64,000 nucleotides of DNA from Stromatinia cepivora (Eukaryota; Ascomycota; Leotiomycetes; Helotiales; Sclerotiniaceae): contig RCTD01000001.1 of assembly GCA_014898415.1 (NCBI GenBank), positions 4,092,001 through 4,156,000 of the forward strand, read 5' to 3'. The notes below the pieces were generated by a model, which was not told the origin of the DNA, did no database searches, and was given only the letters and a program-made list of their open reading frames with translations. Shown here in pieces: positions 61,335-64,000 of the stretch (within the stretch, counting starts at the first letter, position 1; every line of letters starts with the position of its first letter). Made by a program: the position numbers and the translations under genes.

Positions 61335-61591
61335 TACTTACAGTTGTCCTGAACCATTTGCGAGCCTCCATTGTTGGAAGCTGAATTCCCTCTTTCTACT
61401 TCACAATTTGGCGCACTTGGAGTCTAAATAATGGAATTAGTATAGTTCAAAAAGCTTTTTGCGATTGTGTATACATTGGAAGACATATTGACAGATAACT
61501 GAGATAGAATTTGAGCTTTACATCGATGACTTGAATAGACTATTGTTACAGTACTACTTTTCTTCTATGAAACTACTATGAATTTGGAAGG

Positions 61592-61700
61592 CACCCCCAT
61601 GACAAAAAAAGTGCGACACTTCGCATAATTATTTTCTCACTAATACATCATTTACTATACAAAATTGTACTGAACTGAGTGTACCCAAAAGAAAATTATT
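61592..61700 (+). repeat. orphan Tc1/mariner terminal repeat
   Basis: About 105 bp matching, inverted, the 3' terminal repeat at 2085-2192 (CCCATGACAAAAAAAGTGCG, GTACTGAACT). Its interior side faces right, but no transposase follows and no partner repeat is visible to 64000. It is a truncated element or half a MITE. The 255 bp between the MITE and this repeat (61337-61591) hold only the possible exon noted at 61371. Confidence 0.75.
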
Positions 61701-61919
61701 ATGATCCAAGACTTAGATTTAATTGCTGAACTTAAGGATCATAAGCCTTATTCTCATTGGGATACACCTTCGAAAACGAATGTTACCGGTGACCGCGATA
61801 GGGGAGACTTGCTCTTGGCATTATCTCTATACGATATGACCTGGCCAATGGAAGAAATGCCTCACGACGACGTGGCCAGCTTCCGTCTGATTGTGCTGTT
61901 ACATTATACACTGGGGTAG
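61701..61919 (+). pseudogene. unidentified coding remnant (N-terminal part)
   Basis: A 72-codon open stretch, LLLALSLYDMTWPMEEMPHD then DVASFRLIVLLHYTLG, with ordinary codon composition and mixed acidic/hydrophobic pattern like a real soluble protein. It closes at TAG (61917-61919). Frame-shifted and stop-containing coding-like sequence continues to about 62535. Unlike the retroelements it is not RIP-like in composition. Family unknown. Confidence 0.35.
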
Positions 61920-62239
61920 GGATTTCGATGAGCCTTTTTGGCTGTTATGAGGACGATCAATTAACTTACTCGCATTCTACTGGCCGAGGTACGAAGAATA
62001 CGATAGTTCGACTTTCTATTCTCACCGGCATATTATCGCAATCACCACAACAACCACATCAGTACTCCCCACTACAGTACTCTTACCTTGGGACCTGTTT
62101 CCAGCATCTATAAATTGGCCAATCGCAAAAATACCTCTTTGTCGCATGGGGCGCTCCTGATGGATGGGTGCCTACGCTAGGGATAGCTTATATACTGAGG
62201 GAAGCACCATGGTAAGTTTCTGCATGGCGAAATAATGAT

Positions 62240-62535
62240 ATGCGCAGTCTGCCTTGGACTTGGGCTGATTTGTAATGGGAACAGCCGATCCTTACCATAG
62301 ATTGCAACTTTTCGAGTATCGACGACGAAACGCTGGTGGTTCGAGGCCTAGAAAGAGATCTTCCATGATGTTTGGTTCCGGATTGGATCAAGGATTTGTG
62401 GTATATTTACATCGATCTTCGTGTGAGCGATCCGGAGGAGCTACGTTCAGATACCCAAAATGCTTTGCAGGTTCTAGGAAACACGGTTTTTGAAGCCACC
62501 TTTCGTCTGTGTGAAGAGCGTATATCTCAATGAGG
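62240..62535 (+). pseudogene. unidentified coding remnant (C-terminal part)
   Basis: One frame reads LPWTWADL, TIDCNFSSIDDETLVVRGLE, CLVPDWIKDLWYIYIDLRVS, DPEELRSDTQNALQVLGNTV and ends CEERISQ at a TGA, interrupted by two stops (after WADL and before CLV). The protein-like pattern suggests a decayed gene, perhaps the same as 61701-61919. The LPWTWADL string resembles the LPSWSWA block of fungal HET-domain proteins, but that alone is not enough. From 62536 to 62879 I see no feature. Confidence 0.35.
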
Positions 62536-62879
62536 TTCTGCGTAGATGGTGATAACTGGTTTAGAACGAAGATTCTGCAAGGTGATGATAACTTTTAATA
62601 TAATTAATATAACTCGTTGTTTTCCTGTTATCTCTTTATTTTTTCTCAAGGTTGATGCTTAGATTAGAAATAAAAATGAAATGTGTATTATAATATAGTG
62701 TAGTACTTTGAGTGGCTCGCAGTTGGTTCCCGCATTTGGTGTCGCTTATTAGTATGCTTACTTAAGTAGCATTAAGTTTACTGACCTGGCTTACCTCTCC
62801 CTTTGTTTCTAATTGTACAACATCTATTACCATCGCCATCTCTATCATACAATATCTATTACAAATTTCTATTACAAAT

Positions 62880-63250
62880 TTCCATCGCCCTCGCCCTCGC
62901 CCTCGCCCTTTCCATCACCATCGCCCTTTCCATCACCATCGCCATCACCATCACCATCACCATCACCATCGCCATCACCATCACCATCGCCATCACCATC
63001 ACCATCGCCATCGCCATCGCCATCGCCATCGCCCTTTCCATCGCCATCACCCTCGCCATCACCATCACCATCACCATCGCCATCACCATCACCATCGCCA
63101 TCACCCTCGCCCTTTCCATCACCATCGCCATCGCCATCGCCCTTTCCATCGCCATCACCCTCGCCATCGCCATCACCCTCGCCCTTTCCATCACCATCCC
63201 TTTCCATCGTCATCACCCTTTCCATCGCTATTGTCCTTTCCATCGCTATC
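62880..63250. repeat. hexamer/trimer microsatellite (CATCGC, CATCAC, CCTCGC)
   Basis: About 370 bp of imperfect 6-bp units with interspersed CCCTTT. It gives long repetitive frames on both strands (Ser-Pro or Ile-Thr/Ala on +, Gly-Asp on -) that are by-products of the repeat. Confidence 0.95.
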
Positions 63251-63326
63251 GCATATTATCTATTACGAATATACAAGTACAGTCTTTCCGATAAACAACC
63301 AAAGGTTAGACTTATGAGATGGTTTA

Positions 63327-63945
63327 GGTCTCCTCTACTCTACTAGGATGGCTCAGTATTACCTCTTGAAGGAAGTCAAATGTCACCTGTAGTAAGAGGA
63401 CCTAAGGTCTCCTACTCTACTAGGATGGCTCAGTATTACCTCTTGAAGGAAGTCAAATGTCACCTGTAGTAAGAGGACCTAAGGTCTCCTACTCTACTAG
63501 GATGGCTCAGTATTACCTCTTGAAGGAAGTCAAATGTCACCTGTAGTAAGAGGACCTAAGGTCTCCTACTCTACTAGGATGGCTCAGTATTACCTCTTGA
63601 AGGAAGTCAAATGTCACCTGTAGTAAGAGGACCTAAGGTCTCCTACTCTACTAGGATGGCTCAGTATTACCTCTTGAAGGAAGTCAAATGTCACCTGTAG
63701 TAAGAGGACCTAAGGTCTCCTACTCTACTAGGATGGCTCAGTATTACCTCTTGAAGGAAGTCAAATGTCACCTGTAGTAAGAGGACCTAAGGTCTCCTAC
63801 TCTACTAGGATGGCTCAGTATTACCTCTTGAAGGAAGTCAAATGTCACCTGTAGTAAGAGGACCTAAGGTCTCCTACTCTACTAGGATGGCTCAGTACTA
63901 CCTCTTGAAGGATAGTCAAATGTCACCTGTAGTAAGGGGACCATA
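63327..63945. repeat. 77-bp minisatellite, eight head-to-tail units
   Basis: Units start at 63327, 63406, 63483, 63560, 63637, 63714, 63791 and 63868. The central units appear identical; the first carries a 2-bp insertion (CTCCTCTACTC) and the last has a few substitutions and a 1-bp insertion (GGATAGTC). Each unit begins AGGTCTCCTACTC and ends GTAAGAGGACCT, near-complementary ends of about 13-15 bp. No RIP-like changes. No open frame. Confidence 0.97.
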
Positions 63946-64000
63946 AGTTTGGTTTCTCAACGGATACATTGTTGAGGATAGTATTCCAAGGCTTTTTATT

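Noticed and set aside
62240..62535. HET-domain incompatibility gene
   Set aside because: Only one short LPWTWADL string suggests it; no other HET motif is visible, so it is left unnamed.
62803..63346. Long overlapping frames of Ser-Pro, Ile-Thr or Gly-Asp repeats on both strands
   Set aside because: They are translations of the CATCGC/CATCAC microsatellite; simultaneous openness in several frames comes from the repeat.
63327..63945. CRISPR array
   Set aside because: Whole 77-bp units are repeated without variable spacers, and the genome is a fungal nuclear one.
1..64000. tRNA or rRNA genes
   Set aside because: I found no cloverleaf with TTCGAATC/GGTTCGA-type T arm in proper context, and no rRNA core sequence; the TTCGAAT-like words at 533 and in the AT block lack the remaining arms.

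Overview
The window is a piece of nuclear DNA from a filamentous ascomycete fungus (Pezizomycotina). The evidence is a very AT-rich block (about 2.4-59.8 kb) of LTR retrotransposons whose reading frames are destroyed almost only by C->T/G->A changes, the signature of repeat-induced point mutation (RIP), set between two stretches of ordinary base composition. The element families (a chromodomain Gypsy, three Copia families, a fungal Tc1/mariner) are typical of such fungi. The genus cannot be named from the sequence.

Layout. 1-2432: ordinary flank with a possible solo LTR and a Tc1/mariner transposase broken by a solo LTR (1465-1649). 2433-42875: one Gypsy chromovirus (G1, about 7.05 kb once the inserts are subtracted) expanded to 40 kb by nested insertions. 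These are Copia-1 copy A (3125-9878, +); Copia-1 copy B (14153-33436, -), which contains Copia-2 (15793-28317, -), which contains Gypsy G2 (17111-24151, +); a barely mutated solo LTR of another family (33491-33782); and Gypsy G3 (34041-41083, +). 42876-43392: single-copy-looking AT-rich DNA. 43393-59823: a truncated Gypsy LTR (G4), then an inverted, truncated Gypsy (G6, -) whose LTR is split by Copia-3 (43771-58770, +). Copia-3 itself carries Gypsy G5 (45668-52710, +) and a gag-only LTR element (54930-56605, +). A Copia-1 solo LTR (59440-59639) lies in the G6 remnant. 59824-64000: ordinary DNA with a duplicated fragment, a TA-flanked MITE (60898-61334), a Tc1 terminal repeat, unidentified coding remnants, a hexamer microsatellite and an eight-unit 77-bp minisatellite.

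The nesting is read from the sequence. Nearly every insertion has TG..CA-type ends (some changed by RIP) and a target duplication: GGTAT/GATAT, GATCT/AATCT, ATAAT, TATAA, CAATC, ATAC, ATTAT, ATTTA, GATAT, AGTTT, ACAAT, ATTAT. Subtracting inserts returns the expected lengths (G1 about 7051 bp against 7041-7043 for G2, G3 and G5; both Copia-1 copies 6754 bp). No protein in the block looks functional.

The most notable observations are three. RIP damage falls off over the outermost 60-100 bp of every full-length element, so the outer half of each LTR keeps its original sequence while the inner half is ruined. A gag-only element has ends and a polypurine tract matching the Gypsy, suggesting mobilisation in trans. 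A CACGTG palindrome occurs in the LTRs of five otherwise unrelated families.
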